DNA of 64,000 nt, from positions 1,674,001 to 1,738,000 of the forward strand of contig CM045990.1 of NCBI GenBank assembly GCA_025175895.1, given 5' to 3'. Source of the DNA: Wurfbainia villosa. Taxonomy: Eukaryota; Streptophyta; Magnoliopsida; Zingiberales; Zingiberaceae. Under the pieces are notes generated by a model. The model searched no databases and was not told the origin of the DNA. It worked only from the letters and a program-made list of their open reading frames with translations. Below, piece by piece: positions 1 through 10,580 of this stretch. Position numbers and translations under genes: made by a program. Numbering within the stretch: the stretch's first letter is position 1; every line of letters begins with the position of its first letter.

Positions 1-1
1 C

Positions 2-331
2 AGCTCTGATGGAGATACAAGACCGGCCAGACCAGGAGGCTCAAGGCCAACTAGCACAAGCCCTCAACCACTTAACCGACAGTATGAAGAGATATTCTGG
101 CATGGGGACTGTCGTCCGGTTAGTAAACAGTATGAGGCATTATTGCAGTTCAGAAGGAGGAGACTCAGGGAGGGAAGATTCTTGCTCGAGGAAGACAGGA
201 CAATCTGCATTCAGCTTCACCAACTTCAAAAGCAAGCCGCTGACACCGCAGTCCAAGCACTTGGACAGCTCAGAGCGTTGCATGCATTAAAGTTAAACGA
301 GTGTACTAGGCTAAGCACCCCCGACAACTAG
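2..331 (+). pseudogene. 3' end of an unidentified coding region
   Basis: An open frame enters from the window edge and runs 109 codons to a TAG at 329-331. The protein has a Pro/Ser/Thr-rich start, then the segment NRQYEEIFWHG, then a basic and acidic stretch rich in Leu, Gln and Arg that is probably helical and could form a coiled coil (about residues 43-97). I do not recognise a family. Another frame is also open here, but this one has the more natural composition. It lies in the flank of element A, in DNA packed with retroelements, so a retroelement ORF fragment is the likeliest origin; a host gene 3' exon is possible. Confidence 0.35.
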
Positions 332-450
332 TGCCATGACTGGTACCCTACCACGAAGATGGTGGATGTACAGCTGGAGGAAACAATAATGCAGATCAAG
401 GACCACATCCGCATCATGTCACATTTCCAGCTGTAAAAGATTCTGTTCAT
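332..450. other. unannotated spacer
   Basis: Short non-repetitive stretch between the coding fragment and the tandem repeat. A 25-codon frame starts at the ATG at 360 but nothing supports it as a gene. Confidence 0.3.
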
Positions 451-512
451 GACGATGAGTGTGCTGTAAAAGGAATGACGATGAGTGTGTTGTAAAAGGA
501 GTGACGATGAGT
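451..512. repeat. 26-bp tandem repeat, 2.4 copies
   Basis: The unit begins GACGATGAGTGTG and continues CTGTAAAAGGA. It occurs at 451-476 and 477-502 with few differences and again as a partial third copy that runs into the AGTTT target duplication of element A. Element A therefore landed at the edge of this small array. Confidence 0.8.
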
Positions 513-514
513 TT

Positions 515-1860
515 TGTTGGTGCAATCGGCCCAGGTTGACTCGAGTTTGACTCGAGCAGTATTTTGATGATAGACAAAACTTATGACATGAGATTGTCAT
601 AGGAAAGTCCAACATAGAGTTGGCATGGAAAATCCAAGCATGGGGCTTGGTGTGGGAAAGTCCAAAGCATTGCGAAGACGTGCGCTTGGTGCTTGGTGAG
701 AAATACATTGCGAAGTCGTGCGCTTGGTGCATTTGGGAAGTCTTGAGAACTTGGCAAGTTCACTAGGCTCGGGGTCCTTGAGTCGGTGAAGGATGGTATT
801 GCGAAGTCGTGCGCTTGGTGCATCCGAGGAACCGTCGGACGGAGAGCGAATGGAGTGAGGCCCAAAGGGGAAGCAGACTTCGAAGGCAAAACGAGAAGGA
901 TGACATTGCGAAGTCGTGCGCTTGGTGCATCCGAGGGACGTAGGCCAGAGGGAGAGAGCTTCGGTGGGAAACTCCATGAGGGATGAGGTGGACTTGGCCA
1001 AGTGGCTAAGACTGAGTGTCGGATGCACAAACACCTTGGTGTTTGATGTTTTACCCAACATCAATCGACTGACATAGGTGTCAGTCGACTACTCTGAGTC
1101 GACTAGGGTTCGACTGGTGTTTGGTTGGATCAAGTCGACATCGATCATCGCTTAAGGAAGTAGTCGATCGATCGTGACTGCGCACGAGCAAGCAGTCGAA
1201 CTCGCCAAAGACTCAATCGATGGTGTTACCCGATCGGTCGGGTACCATCACGATGTGTGATCCGTTGGAACTTAACCAACGTGGATCTGGTCGTTGTGAG
1301 ATAACGGCTACAGGACCAGTCGACTGATGGTCACGATCAGTCGACTGATGGGCGCGAAATCAGCTTGATGCAGGTTATAAATGGAGCTCAAGAGGGAGGA
1401 TTTCGCCAAGACTTTAAGGGTGACATTAGAGGAGAATTGTTGTTGCATTCTAGACCTTCAAGAGCCAACCAAAGCAAGAAACAAATAAGCGATCAAAAGC
1501 AATCAGTGAAAAGTGTTCTTTGTATTGTATTTGTATTCTTGTTTGTATTTCATATTACTTGTTGTAATAGCTTGAACGAGATTTCTCCACCTTCGACGTG
1601 TTGCCGAGAAGGAGTGGTTTAGTTAGTGTCGTGCGCATAACTAGAGCTCGGTGAGCTCGCCCGTAGAGTAGGAACCATTCGGTTCCGAACCACGTACATC
1701 TTTGTGTATTGCGTGTGATTGTATTTGTGTTGTCATTTCTATTATTTCCGCTGCGTATATTAACGACAATTGTAGACAAGCACGCAAGAACGAACGTATT
1801 CCACCATACGACAAAAGAGGGTTATTCAGCCCCCTCTAGCCGGCCAACATCGACCCTACA
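515..1860 (+). repeat. 5' LTR of element A
   Basis: 1346 bp, begins TGTTGGTGCAATCG and ends CGACCCTACA. The first half holds several copies of a motif with core GAAGTCGTGCGCTTGGTGCA (near 670-940). The middle has GTCGAC palindromes, then the TATA box at 1375-1384, then a T-rich stretch. The end has the block CCCCCTCTAGCCGG that most LTRs of this family share. It is close to the 3' LTR but differs at the palindromes. Confidence 0.92.
1375..1384 (+). promoter_or_regulatory. TATA box of element A 5' LTR
   Basis: TTATAAATGG sits about 35 bp downstream of a CAGTCGACTG palindrome. The same arrangement (palindrome, CGAAATCAGC-type block, TATA) occurs in LTRs of C, E, F and H, which supports this as the element's promoter. 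Transcript start not determined. Confidence 0.6.
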
Positions 1861-1862
1861 AG

Positions 1863-1874
1863 TGGTATCAGAGC
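1863..1874 (+). promoter_or_regulatory. Primer-binding site (initiator Met tRNA type)
   Basis: TGGTATCAGAGC lies 2 bp after the 5' LTR. This is the usual complement of the 3' end of plant initiator methionine tRNA used by copia elements to prime minus-strand DNA. Confidence 0.9.
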
Positions 1875-1918
1875 CTAGGAGCTTGTCGAGAACTAACCGC
1901 TAACACAAGCACTACAAG

Positions 1919-3464
1919 ATGGCCGACTACAACATCCATCCACCAAAATTCGATGGAGACTTTTCTTGGTGGAAGAAAAGGATGGAGGTATATTTCAAAA
2001 CCGATTTCGATTTCATGTTAATTATAGAAAATGATTTTGAAATGCCTAGGGATAAAGAAAACAAGCCTATTGAGAAATCAAGGACTTCGAGACAAATCTC
2101 AAGGTAATCGAATTACTTAGTGATTTGTTACCTAACAATATTTGGTCTAGATTAGATAATTATAGGGATGCAAGGGAGTTATGGAATAAGGTAATCAAAT
2201 TCCAAGAAATTCTCAAACCGGCACAAGTAGAGGAAAATGTCGTGGAAGAGAGCCCATCCACATTCGACGATGTAGATGATTTGGTGGAAACCTCCACCTC
2301 TAGTATTGAGAGGGAGGAGAGACAATCTTCCATCCCGGAGCAAGGACAAGAAGCATCCACATCCGGGAGAAATGAAGACCAAGAAGAAAATTCCTTAGGT
2401 AACTCAAGTGTTGTTATTATAAATAAAAATCATATAACATGCTTTGAGTGTAGGAAACAAGGGCACTATAAAAGTAAGTGTCCTAAGAATGTGAAGAAGA
2501 CTCAACCGGCACCAAAAGCCCAAAATGTCAGAGTCCCCGCAATTAGAAGCAAGGAGCACATTGTGTGTTTCAAATGCAACCAAAAGGGGCATTATAGAAG
2601 TCAATGCCCTAGGGGGAGGAAGAAAGGGCAAGAAGGTGTATCTCATGTAGGGGGGCTTCTAAAGCTAACCCTGAGGTATATTTAAATTATGCACCTTCAA
2701 TTCCTAAAGATAAAAAGCATGCTAAGAATTATTTTAGCTCTCTTGCAATTATTAATGAAAAGCATGCTAGTAGGAAGAAATATGTTTGTCTAGGCGTCAA
2801 GCATGTTACTTTATCTAAGGACAAACCTAGGACCAATAACATTAGACCAATCTTGCATAGGGAGTCAATTAGGAGAATTGAAGAAAACTTGGACACTAAC
2901 CCCAATAAATCTAGGCATATGCCTAAAAAGAAAAATAATTTCCAAAAATCCAATGATAAATCAAAATTGGGAAGATTAGAGGTGGAGAATCGAGCCTTGA
3001 GATCAAGGCTAGAAAAATTGGAAAAGACCCTCAGAATTATGACAAATACAATTATGGGGTCTAAGGACCAAAAGTCAAGACCTAGGGTTAAAAAACGGTC
3101 TAAGGGCAAGGAAGGTTTGGGTCACAAACCTAAGCCCAAGAAGACTTATCATAATGTTCCATTTAATTATGGAACAATTTCTAGATCTAGAAAAATCAAG
3201 GCTAATAGGAAAGTTATACCTAAGACTAGCCATGGTGTTTGCTTAGTGGCTAAGGACTTAAGAAAAATCAAGAAAGTCACTAAGAAGGTCATTGGGGGAG
3301 TTACCTCTAGAGTTGACCTAAGAAAGACCCAAAAGACTATGACTTCAAAGTCTAAAAGGGTCATTAGGAAGGTATCTAGGGAGGTTATCCCTAGTGAATA
3401 CCTTGTTAACCCAAGGAGCTCCAATAGATATTGGGTTCCTAGGAGCGTGATCGATTCACGCTAG
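1919..3464 (+). pseudogene. gag: gag of element A (frameshifted)
   Basis: The reading starts at the ATG at 1919 (MADYNIHPPKFDGDFSWW...), typical of the N terminus of copia UBN2/DUF4219-type Gag. Two zinc knuckles of the form CX2CX4HX4C follow (CFECRKQGHYKSKC and CFKCNQKGHYRSQC), then a coiled-coil segment (LEVENRALRSRLEKLEKTL), then a very basic C terminus ending WVPRSVIDSR. Compared with element C there are two lesions. A 22-bp deletion near 2080 between AAGG repeats shifts the frame, and a one-base loss in a G run near 2655 shifts it again. The protein would bind and package RNA; here it is dead. Confidence 0.88.
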
Positions 3465-5029
3465 ATGGGTTAGGGTGTGTCAACCCAAAGTGGATGGATA
3501 GTTACTCTAGCCATGGTGAGTTGACACATTAGGATGTGTCAATATGCTTTGAGAAGTTGAAAAATAATTAAATTGGCACAAATAGGTCTTAAGAGTATGG
3601 GTGTGCCATTTTGGATTTATAGCACACTTGGGAGATAATGGTATTAAGGCAAAATAGAATTAATTCCTAGAAATGACAATTTGGATTTAACACTTAGGTA
3701 TCTCATACCTTAGTATCTTAAAATTGTCATACTTTGTTTGCCTTGCCATGTCATGACATCATCTCTAAAAATGTAATGATCATGACTTATTTTTATATGT
3801 CATGTATGCTAACATTTCATTCACATGTCATGACATTATGATTTTGGCACATGCTTAGTTATATCATATATATGTGTCATAATCATATCATGAATAAAAT
3901 AAAATTGATTTAAGGACCATTGGCATGACTTAAAGTCTCATGCATAAGGGAATCAAGTAGAGTTGCCTTAGAATATGCACGAGACCATTAAAGAACAAAA
4001 ACTCACATCTCACTAGAATATTTGCCTTGAATGTGTTTTGCACATTTAGATACAAGTGAGATATTTAGAAAAAAGGAATTAAAGGTTTTAAAAACATTCT
4101 GAAAACATTTTGAAAAACCTTGGTGAAGTCTATCTTTTGATAGCTATCACAATTGAATGGGATGATACAAAGAGAGCTCAATATTGAAGCTTTTCTAAAT
4201 TTTTGAACTTTGTATCAATCTCGTTGATTTGTGGATAAAATAATTTTTTAATATTTTTAACCCATAATGATTGTAATAAGTAATATACGTACAAAATTTC
4301 ATGATTTATCAACGTATGTATATTTACTTATGATTTTCAGAAGTTTATTTCTGAAAATCGAAATCAAAATGCAAGTTATCAATCATTGCCGAGGAGGCCC
4401 GTGATGTGGAAAGGAGTCGATTGGTAGCCGATGTGTCGATTCGAAACCTTGGTGGTTAGGCCCATATTCAGCTATGTTTTGGTTCCCTAACCACTCCTAA
4501 CCCTAGGACATGCTTGGGAGAGCATTAGAAAGGGTGAAAATCCATTAGATGTGGATTAAGAGAAGTGTTTAGGGAGAGTATCAATTTTAAGGTGGATGAG
4601 AGTTCATTGTTGAACTTTGTCTTAATTTTGATGGTTTTGTGTTCCTATTGGCTCAGGGACTTTCCAAAGACATTGTTGGTGCAATGGTCAAGGGGAGCAA
4701 GCCTCTAGAGGGAGGTATCCATCATGGAAAGATGGATGTGTACTTTTCCTCATGGGAGGAAAATTGAGGGATTGCGCCTCTCTTAAGTGATATGGGATTA
4801 TCACTAGAAAGATTGAGGGCATGTCAAGGGGGAGATTGTAAGATCTCATTGAGATATGAGACATTGACACCCTTGAGGACCTTTTTGATGTTATGTTAAA
4901 AAGGGGGAGAAGTTACCAAGTTACCAATTAGGGTTCGTTGGAATTCTCATTGGGATATGAGAATTGTCAATATGGGAGAATTGGTAGACTTGAGATGGTA
5001 GTTTTGTCAATCATCAAAAATGGAGAGAT
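3465..5029 (+). other. 3' noncoding region and polypurine tracts of element A
   Basis: AT-rich, no open frame of note. It carries repeats of the palindrome TGTCATGACA (near 3750-3840). A first polypurine tract AAGGGGGAGAT is at 4826-4836, and the tract that abuts the 3' LTR is CAAAAATGGAGAGAT, ending at 5029. The 3' noncoding regions of B, E and F are laid out in the same way. Confidence 0.75.
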
Positions 5030-6371
5030 TGTTGGTGCAATCGACCTAAGTTGACTCGAGTAGTATTTTGATGATAGACAAAACTTATAACATGGGATTG
5101 TCATAGGAAAGTCCAACATGGAGTTGGCATGGAAAATCTAAGAATGGGGCTTGGTGTGGGAAAGTCCAAAGCATTGCGAAGCCGTGCGCTTGGTGCTTGG
5201 TGAGAAATGCATTGTGAAGCCGTGCGCTTGGTACATTTGGAAAGTCTTGAGAACTTGACAAGTTCACTAGGCTCGGGGTCCTTGAGTCGGTGAAGGATGG
5301 CATTGCGAAGCCGTGCGCTTGGTGCATCCGAGGAACCGCCGGACGGGGAGCGAATGGAGTGAGGCCCAAAGGGGAAGCAGACTTCGATTGCAAAACGAGA
5401 AGGATGGCATTGCAAAGTCGTGCGCTTGGTGCATCCGAGGGATGTAGGCCAGAGGGAGAGAGCTTCGGTGGGAAACTCCATGAGGGATGAGGTGGACTTG
5501 GCCAAGTGGCTAAGACTGAGTGTCGGATGCTCAAACAACTTGGTGTTTGAGGTTTAACCCGACATCAGTCGACTGACATATGTGTCAGTCGATCGCTTCC
5601 GAAGCCGATTAGGGTTCGACCGTGTTTGGTCGATCGTTGACATCACCAATCGCTTAAGGGAAGCCGATCGATCGTGACCGCGCACGGGCACAGAAGCTAG
5701 TTGAGCTCGCCAGCACTCGATTGATGGTGTTACCAGTCGACTGATGGGTACCATCAGTCGACTGATGTGTGATCCGTTGGAACTTAACCAACGTGGATCT
5801 GATCGTTGTGAGACAACGGCTACAGGACTAGTCGACTGATGGTCACAATCAGTCGACTGATGGGCACGAAATCAGCTTGATGCAGATTATAAATGAAGCT
5901 CAAGAGGGAGGATTTTGTCAAGACTTTAAGGGTGAAATTGGAGGGAAATTGTTGTTGCATTCCAGACCTACAAGAGCCAACCAAAGCAAGCAACAAATAA
6001 GCGATCAAAAGCAATCAGTGAAAAGTGTTCTTTGTATTGCATTTGTATTCTTGTTTGTATTTCATATTACTTGTTGTAATAGCTTGTACGAGATTTCTCC
6101 ACCTTCGATGTGTTGTCGAGAAGGAGTGGTTTAGTTAGTGTCGTGCGCATAACTAGAGCTCGGTGAGCTCGCCCGTGGAGTAGGAACCATTCGGTTCTGA
6201 ACCACGTACATCTTTGTGTATTGCGTGTGATTGTATTTATGTTGTCATTTCTATTGTTTCCGCTGCGTATATTAACGACAATTGTAGACAAGCACGCAAG
6301 AACGAACGTATTCCACCATACGACGAAGAGGGCTATTCACCCCCCTCTAGTCGGCCAACATCGACCCTACA
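5030..6371 (+). repeat. 3' LTR of element A
   Basis: 1342 bp, TGTTGGTGCAATCG...GACCCTACA, followed by the AGTTT target duplication. It keeps intact CAGTCGACTG palindromes at places where the 5' LTR has altered GATCG-like sequence (compare 5731-5770 with 1225-1255). TATA near 5887. Confidence 0.92.
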
Positions 6372-6376
6372 AGTTT

Positions 6377-7127
6377 GAATTCATCTAGATACAAGAACTA
6401 TGCACCTTGAACTTAACTCATTTTCCTAATATCTCACATGCGTCTAGGGTGTATTAATACACACACATGTCAATTTAATATGAGATGTGGGTTTTTATTC
6501 TTCATAATCTAAGGTCTCACGTATTTTTCTAGGCAACTCTATTTGATTCCCATATACATGGGACTTCAAATCATGTCATAGTCCTTAAATCAATTTAAAT
6601 TGGCCTAAATGCATGAATGATGATTATGACATAAAATGATAGCATAAATAAGCATGTGACAATAATCATGATGTCATGGCATATAAATAAAATATAAGCA
6701 CTAACATGACATAAAAGTCAAACCTAAACATTATCATGATATTTTATATGATTAAATGAAATATGATGTCATGACATGACAATGCAAACAAAACATGACA
6801 TGTATAAAATACAAAGGTATATAATACCTAAGAGTTAAGCTCCAATTGTCATTTTCTAAGATTTACACTAATTTTCCATAACCACTCATCTCCCAAGTGT
6901 GCCAAAAATCCAAAATGACATATTATGACTCTAAAACCTAACTCGTGTCAATTTGATCAATTTTTCAAACTTCTCAAAGTTAATTGGCACATCCTAAAAT
7001 CCTTTAGGATATAAAATAAATCCTTATTTCCAAGGTATCACATAACCTTGAAAATGTCCTAAAGTGTCAACTTTGCTATGGTTAGGTTAACATCTCATCC
7101 ATTCGAGGTTGACACAACCTAACCCAT
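6377..7127 (-). other. 3' noncoding region of element B
   Basis: AT-rich DNA with repeated CATGACAT/ATGTCATG words, homologous to the regions downstream of gag in A, E and F. No gene seen. Confidence 0.7.
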
Positions 7128-8814
7128 CTAGTGTGAAAAGATCACGCTCCTAGGAACCTAATACCTATTGGAGTTCCTCGGGTTTACTAGGTACTCACTA
7201 GGGATATCTTCCCTTAGTACCTTCCTAATGACTCTTTTAGGCTTGGATGCCTTGATCAATTGGGTCTTGCCTAGGTCAACTCTAGGGATAACTTCCCTTG
7301 TGACCTTCTTAATGGCTTTCCTAGATTTCATAGAAACCTTGGCCAATAGGCACCTACCATGGTTAATCTTAGGGATGACTTCCCTGGAAACCTTGGTTTT
7401 CCTAGACCTATGGATGGTTTCATAATCGAATGGAACACTATGGTAGGTCTCTTTGGGCTTAGGTTTGTGACTCAAATGTTTTTTTGCCCCTAGATGGTTC
7501 TTGTCTATTAACCCCTAAGTTTTGGCTCTTATACCCCTTAATTGAATTTGTCATTCTTACAAGGGTCTTCTCCAATTTCTCAAGCCTGACCTCAATGCTT
7601 GATTTTCTAACTCTAATTTCTCAAATTTGGTGGGCTCATTATTTCTTTGAGTATTTTTGTTCTTCCTAGGCATATGCCTACCCTTTTTAAGGTTAATGCC
7701 TAAGTGATTCTCTACCTTTCTAATGGCTTCCTTAGGTAGAATTGTTCTTGGGTCATTGGTTCTAAATTTATCCTTAACCCTAACATCGCAAGATTTAGCA
7801 CCTAAGCAATAAGCTCTATTTCTAACATGCTCCTTATGATTATGCACAATTGTAAGTGAATTAAAAGCATGTTTTTTATCATTGAAATTTGAAGGTGCAT
7901 TACTAAAATATACCTTAGGGTTTGCTTTAAAAGCTCCCCTTACTTGTGTAGCCCCTCCCTTGCCCCTGCTAGGTCATCTTCCCTTAGGGCATTGACTTCT
8001 ATAGTGCCCCTTTTTATAGCATTTGAAGCAAATGATATGCTCCTTGCTCTTAATTGTTGAAGCACCGGTCTCATTGGTCTTTGGCACGACTTGTGTCATC
8101 TTCTTGACCCGTTTCGGACACTTACTCTTGTAATGTTCAACTTCTATACACTCAAACCATACAATATGATTTTTATTTCTAATTATTGTGCTTGAGTTAC
8201 CTTCCATGGTAGGAACCATAGTTGGTTTTCATCTCTCCCGGAGGCAAATGGTTCTTCTTGCTCTTGTTCTTACTCCGACTCTGGTGATCTAATATCCTCC
8301 CCTTAATCCTAGAGGTTGAGACTTCTTCAACTTCCTCTTCCGATCCGGATGTTGAGCATCTCTTAATTTCCAAATCCTCAAGCTCTTTGGATGAAAATGC
8401 ACATTCTTCTTCAACTTGAATGGATGAGCACTCCTTATCATTGAATTCTTCCTTATTGTCTTGGACCGATTGAGACTTCTCATAAAATCTTGTCAACTTG
8501 CTCCAAAGCTCCTTGGCATCCATGTAATCCCCTAGTTTGCACAAAATATCATTAGGTATCAAATTTTCTAAAAATTTTATTACCTTAACCTCGGTCTTGA
8601 ATTTTTGTCGTTGCTCCTTGATCCATTTCTTGAATTTAAGGGGTTCACCCTTCTTGTTCATGGGTGATTCAAATCCTTCCATGATGATGAACCAATTCTC
8701 TATGTCCATCATCAAGAATATCTCCATTCTCACCCTTCATGTCGGAAAATCTTCTTGATCGTATGGCAGAGGAATGTCGATGGCGTACCCCAATCCATCC
8801 TTAGTTAACTCCAT
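7128..8814 (-). pseudogene. gag: gag of element B (multiple stops)
   Basis: The start is best placed at the ATG ending at 8814 (MELTKDGLGYAIDIPLPYD...), by comparison with E and F. A TGA at 8737-8739 replaces the Trp expected from E and F (GFKKW). The frame then gives the N-terminal Gag region (DAKELWSKLTRFYEK), an acidic Ser/Glu stretch, two zinc knuckles (the first reads WFECIEVEHYKSKC and has lost its first Cys; the second, CFKCYKKGHYRSQC, is intact), a coiled coil and the basic tail. A second nonsense change, TAG at 7158-7160, replaces the Trp of the terminal WVP motif. Several frameshifts lie between. Not functional. Confidence 0.85.
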
Positions 8815-8864
8815 CTCGTCTAGCGCATTTTTTCCTTGGCGGTTAGTCTATAAAAGAGCTCCTT

Positions 8865-8876
8865 GCTCTGATGTCA
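8865..8876 (-). promoter_or_regulatory. Primer-binding site of element B
   Basis: GCTCTGATGTCA on the plus strand is the reverse complement of TGACATCAGAGC, a mutated form of the Met-tRNA primer site. It lies 2 bp from the LTR end at 8879. Confidence 0.75.
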
Positions 8877-8878
8877 CT

Positions 8879-10198
8879 TGTAGGACTGTTGGCAGCACGC
8901 TAGAGGGGAATGAATAGCGCTTTGCATTGTTCGATGGAATTCGTTCGTGTTCATCTCTACAATTCATTAGTACGCAGTGGAAATAAAAATACTGATACAA
9001 ATACAAACATGAATACACAACCACAAAGACACAAGATGTAACGTGGTTCGGAACCCTAGTTCCTACTCCACTGGTTGAGCTCAAATGAGCTCTAGTGATG
9101 CAAACCACCACTAATCAACCTCTCCTTCTCGGAAAACACTCTGGAGGTGGAGAAAACCTCTTACAACAGTTCTTACAACAATTAGAAGAAAATACAAGCA
9201 AATACAAATGAAATATAACAAATAATGTAAAGAAAACTCTACACAAGATTGCTTTGAATTCTTTGTTTGTTGGTTGTTTAGATGATCAAGAAGGATCATG
9301 AAATGCACCAGTACTTTGCCTCAAATCTCCCCTCGAACCGCTGCCAAAATCCTCCCTTTCGTGCTCCTTATAAAGCTGTAACTCGGGTTGATTTTCTCCT
9401 AGCAATCGACTGCCCATATCCATTGGTCGACTGCTCCTGTAGTCGTTGTCTCACAACGACTTAATCCATGCTAGAAAAACTCCAACGGATAGCTCATCAG
9501 TCGACTATCACCCTAGAAGTCGACTGCTTCCCCATCAGTCGTCTGCCCAGTCAACTACGGAACTTTCTGTGCTCGTAGTTGAAAACAACATTAATTTGCC
9601 CTCCATAGCGATCATTGCTCGATCGGTCGATCGGCTACCAAGGCCTACGCTGATCGCGATCGAGCTCGGTCATGGTCATAATTCGATCAAGCTCGAGTTT
9701 ACTAAGGGCGCCAAGTGTCAAAATATTTGACCAGTCAACTGGTTCATAACCCCAGTGGACTAATAAACCTCAAACATAAGGTTTAGTCCAAGTATGATGT
9801 CCTCATACTTGATAGACCACCCTTAGCCTAGACCTAAGCCGTCTAACCACCTCCATCAGCCTCACGCCTATTGGATCCCTCCAAGTCATCCATGACTTGT
9901 TCATCCATACGCTAGTCTTCAAGTGCTTCCATCGGCTATTGTCATGCTAACCGAGTCTACACCGCCAAGCCACATTTGGGCTTACGCTGTCAAGACACAC
10001 ACTTGAATTTTACACCACTAAACATTGGACTTATGCCACCAAAACTACAACTTAGACTTTACGCTGCCAATATCACACCCTTGGACTTTCCTTGCCAACT
10101 CCATGTTGGACTTTCCAAATGCCAAGACCCATGTTTGGACTTTCCAATTGCCAAGACCCATGCTTAGACTTTCCAATTGCCAAGTACTCATGACTTGG
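8879..10198 (-). repeat. 5' LTR of element B (truncated)
   Basis: On the minus strand it ends ...AGTCCTACA. It contains a CGTTGT/ACAACG hairpin (near 9443), degenerate GTCGAC palindromes (9410-9560) and, from about 9976, the CCAAG...CTTGG hairpin minisatellite typical of E and F LTRs. The TGTTGGTGC start is missing because the sequence changes at 10199. Confidence 0.82.
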
Positions 10199-10580
10199 CA
10201 CTACAACAAAAATTCTAAAAGACAACGGTGAAAAATCATTGTCTATGACTCAAAAAATCCGTGGTAAATCGACACATTGAGAAAGATATGGCGGTCAAAG
10301 ACAACGATTAAAAACCGTTGTCTTTTCCTTAAATCGACAACAGTTTTTCACTGTTGTCTTTGAGCACCCTATCTTTCTCAACGCATCGATTTACCATAGA
10401 TTTTTTGGGTCATAGACAACGATTTTTCACCATTGTGTTTCAAGTGAAATTACAACGGGTTATAATCGTTGTTTTTGAGCACCCTATCTTTCTTAACGTG
10501 TGGAATTACTATGATTTTTTGAATCATAGACAACGATTTTTTACCATTGTCATTGTTATTTTAACCGTTGTCATTTCTCA
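10199..10580. mobile_element. Fold-back DNA transposon end (CACTA-like start, subterminal GACAACGG repeats)
   Basis: The segment starts CACTACAACAAAAATTC, like the terminus of CACTA or related DNA transposons. It is full of ACAACGG/CCGTTGT words in both orientations. About 70 bp at 10223-10300 is repeated inverted at 10370-10440 (words TTTACCA, GATTTTTTG, TCATAGACAACGATTTTTCACC), and the right arm is repeated again in direct orientation at 10482-10555. The pattern is a small non-autonomous element or one subterminal region of a larger one. I found no matching TTGTTGTAGTG right end and no transposase, so the far boundary is uncertain. Confidence 0.6.

Larger units (their letters stand above)
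515..6371 (+). mobile_element. Element A: complete gag-only copia-type LTR retrotransposon (5.86 kb)
   Basis: Two direct LTRs (515-1860 and 5030-6371) flank a primer-binding site, a broken gag and a polypurine tract. The ends are TG...CA, and the element is bounded by a perfect 5-bp target duplication AGTTT (510-514 and 6372-6376), so this is an intact insertion. No protease, integrase, reverse transcriptase or RNase H is present between gag and the 3' LTR; that 1.56 kb is noncoding and AT-rich. Its architecture is that of a TR-GAG (terminal repeat with GAG) element, which needs enzymes from another copia element. It is inserted into the 3' noncoding region of element B, which lies in the opposite orientation downstream. 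Confidence 0.93.
6372..10198 (-). mobile_element. Element B: truncated gag-only LTR element
   Basis: Read on the minus strand: partial LTR (10198 to 8879), primer site, broken gag, 3' noncoding region ending at the insertion point of A. Its 3' noncoding part matches the equivalent stretch of F (for example the words AAGTTCAAGGTGC and GCATCTAGATGAA). It has no 3' LTR in the window: the sequence beyond element A (before 510) does not continue it recognisably. Its 5' LTR is cut off at 10199 by a fold-back transposon end. Confidence 0.85.

Noticed and set aside
6372..10198. Element A and element B as one inverted composite transposon
   Set aside because: A has its own LTR pair and perfect AGTTT duplication, so it is an independent insertion in B.
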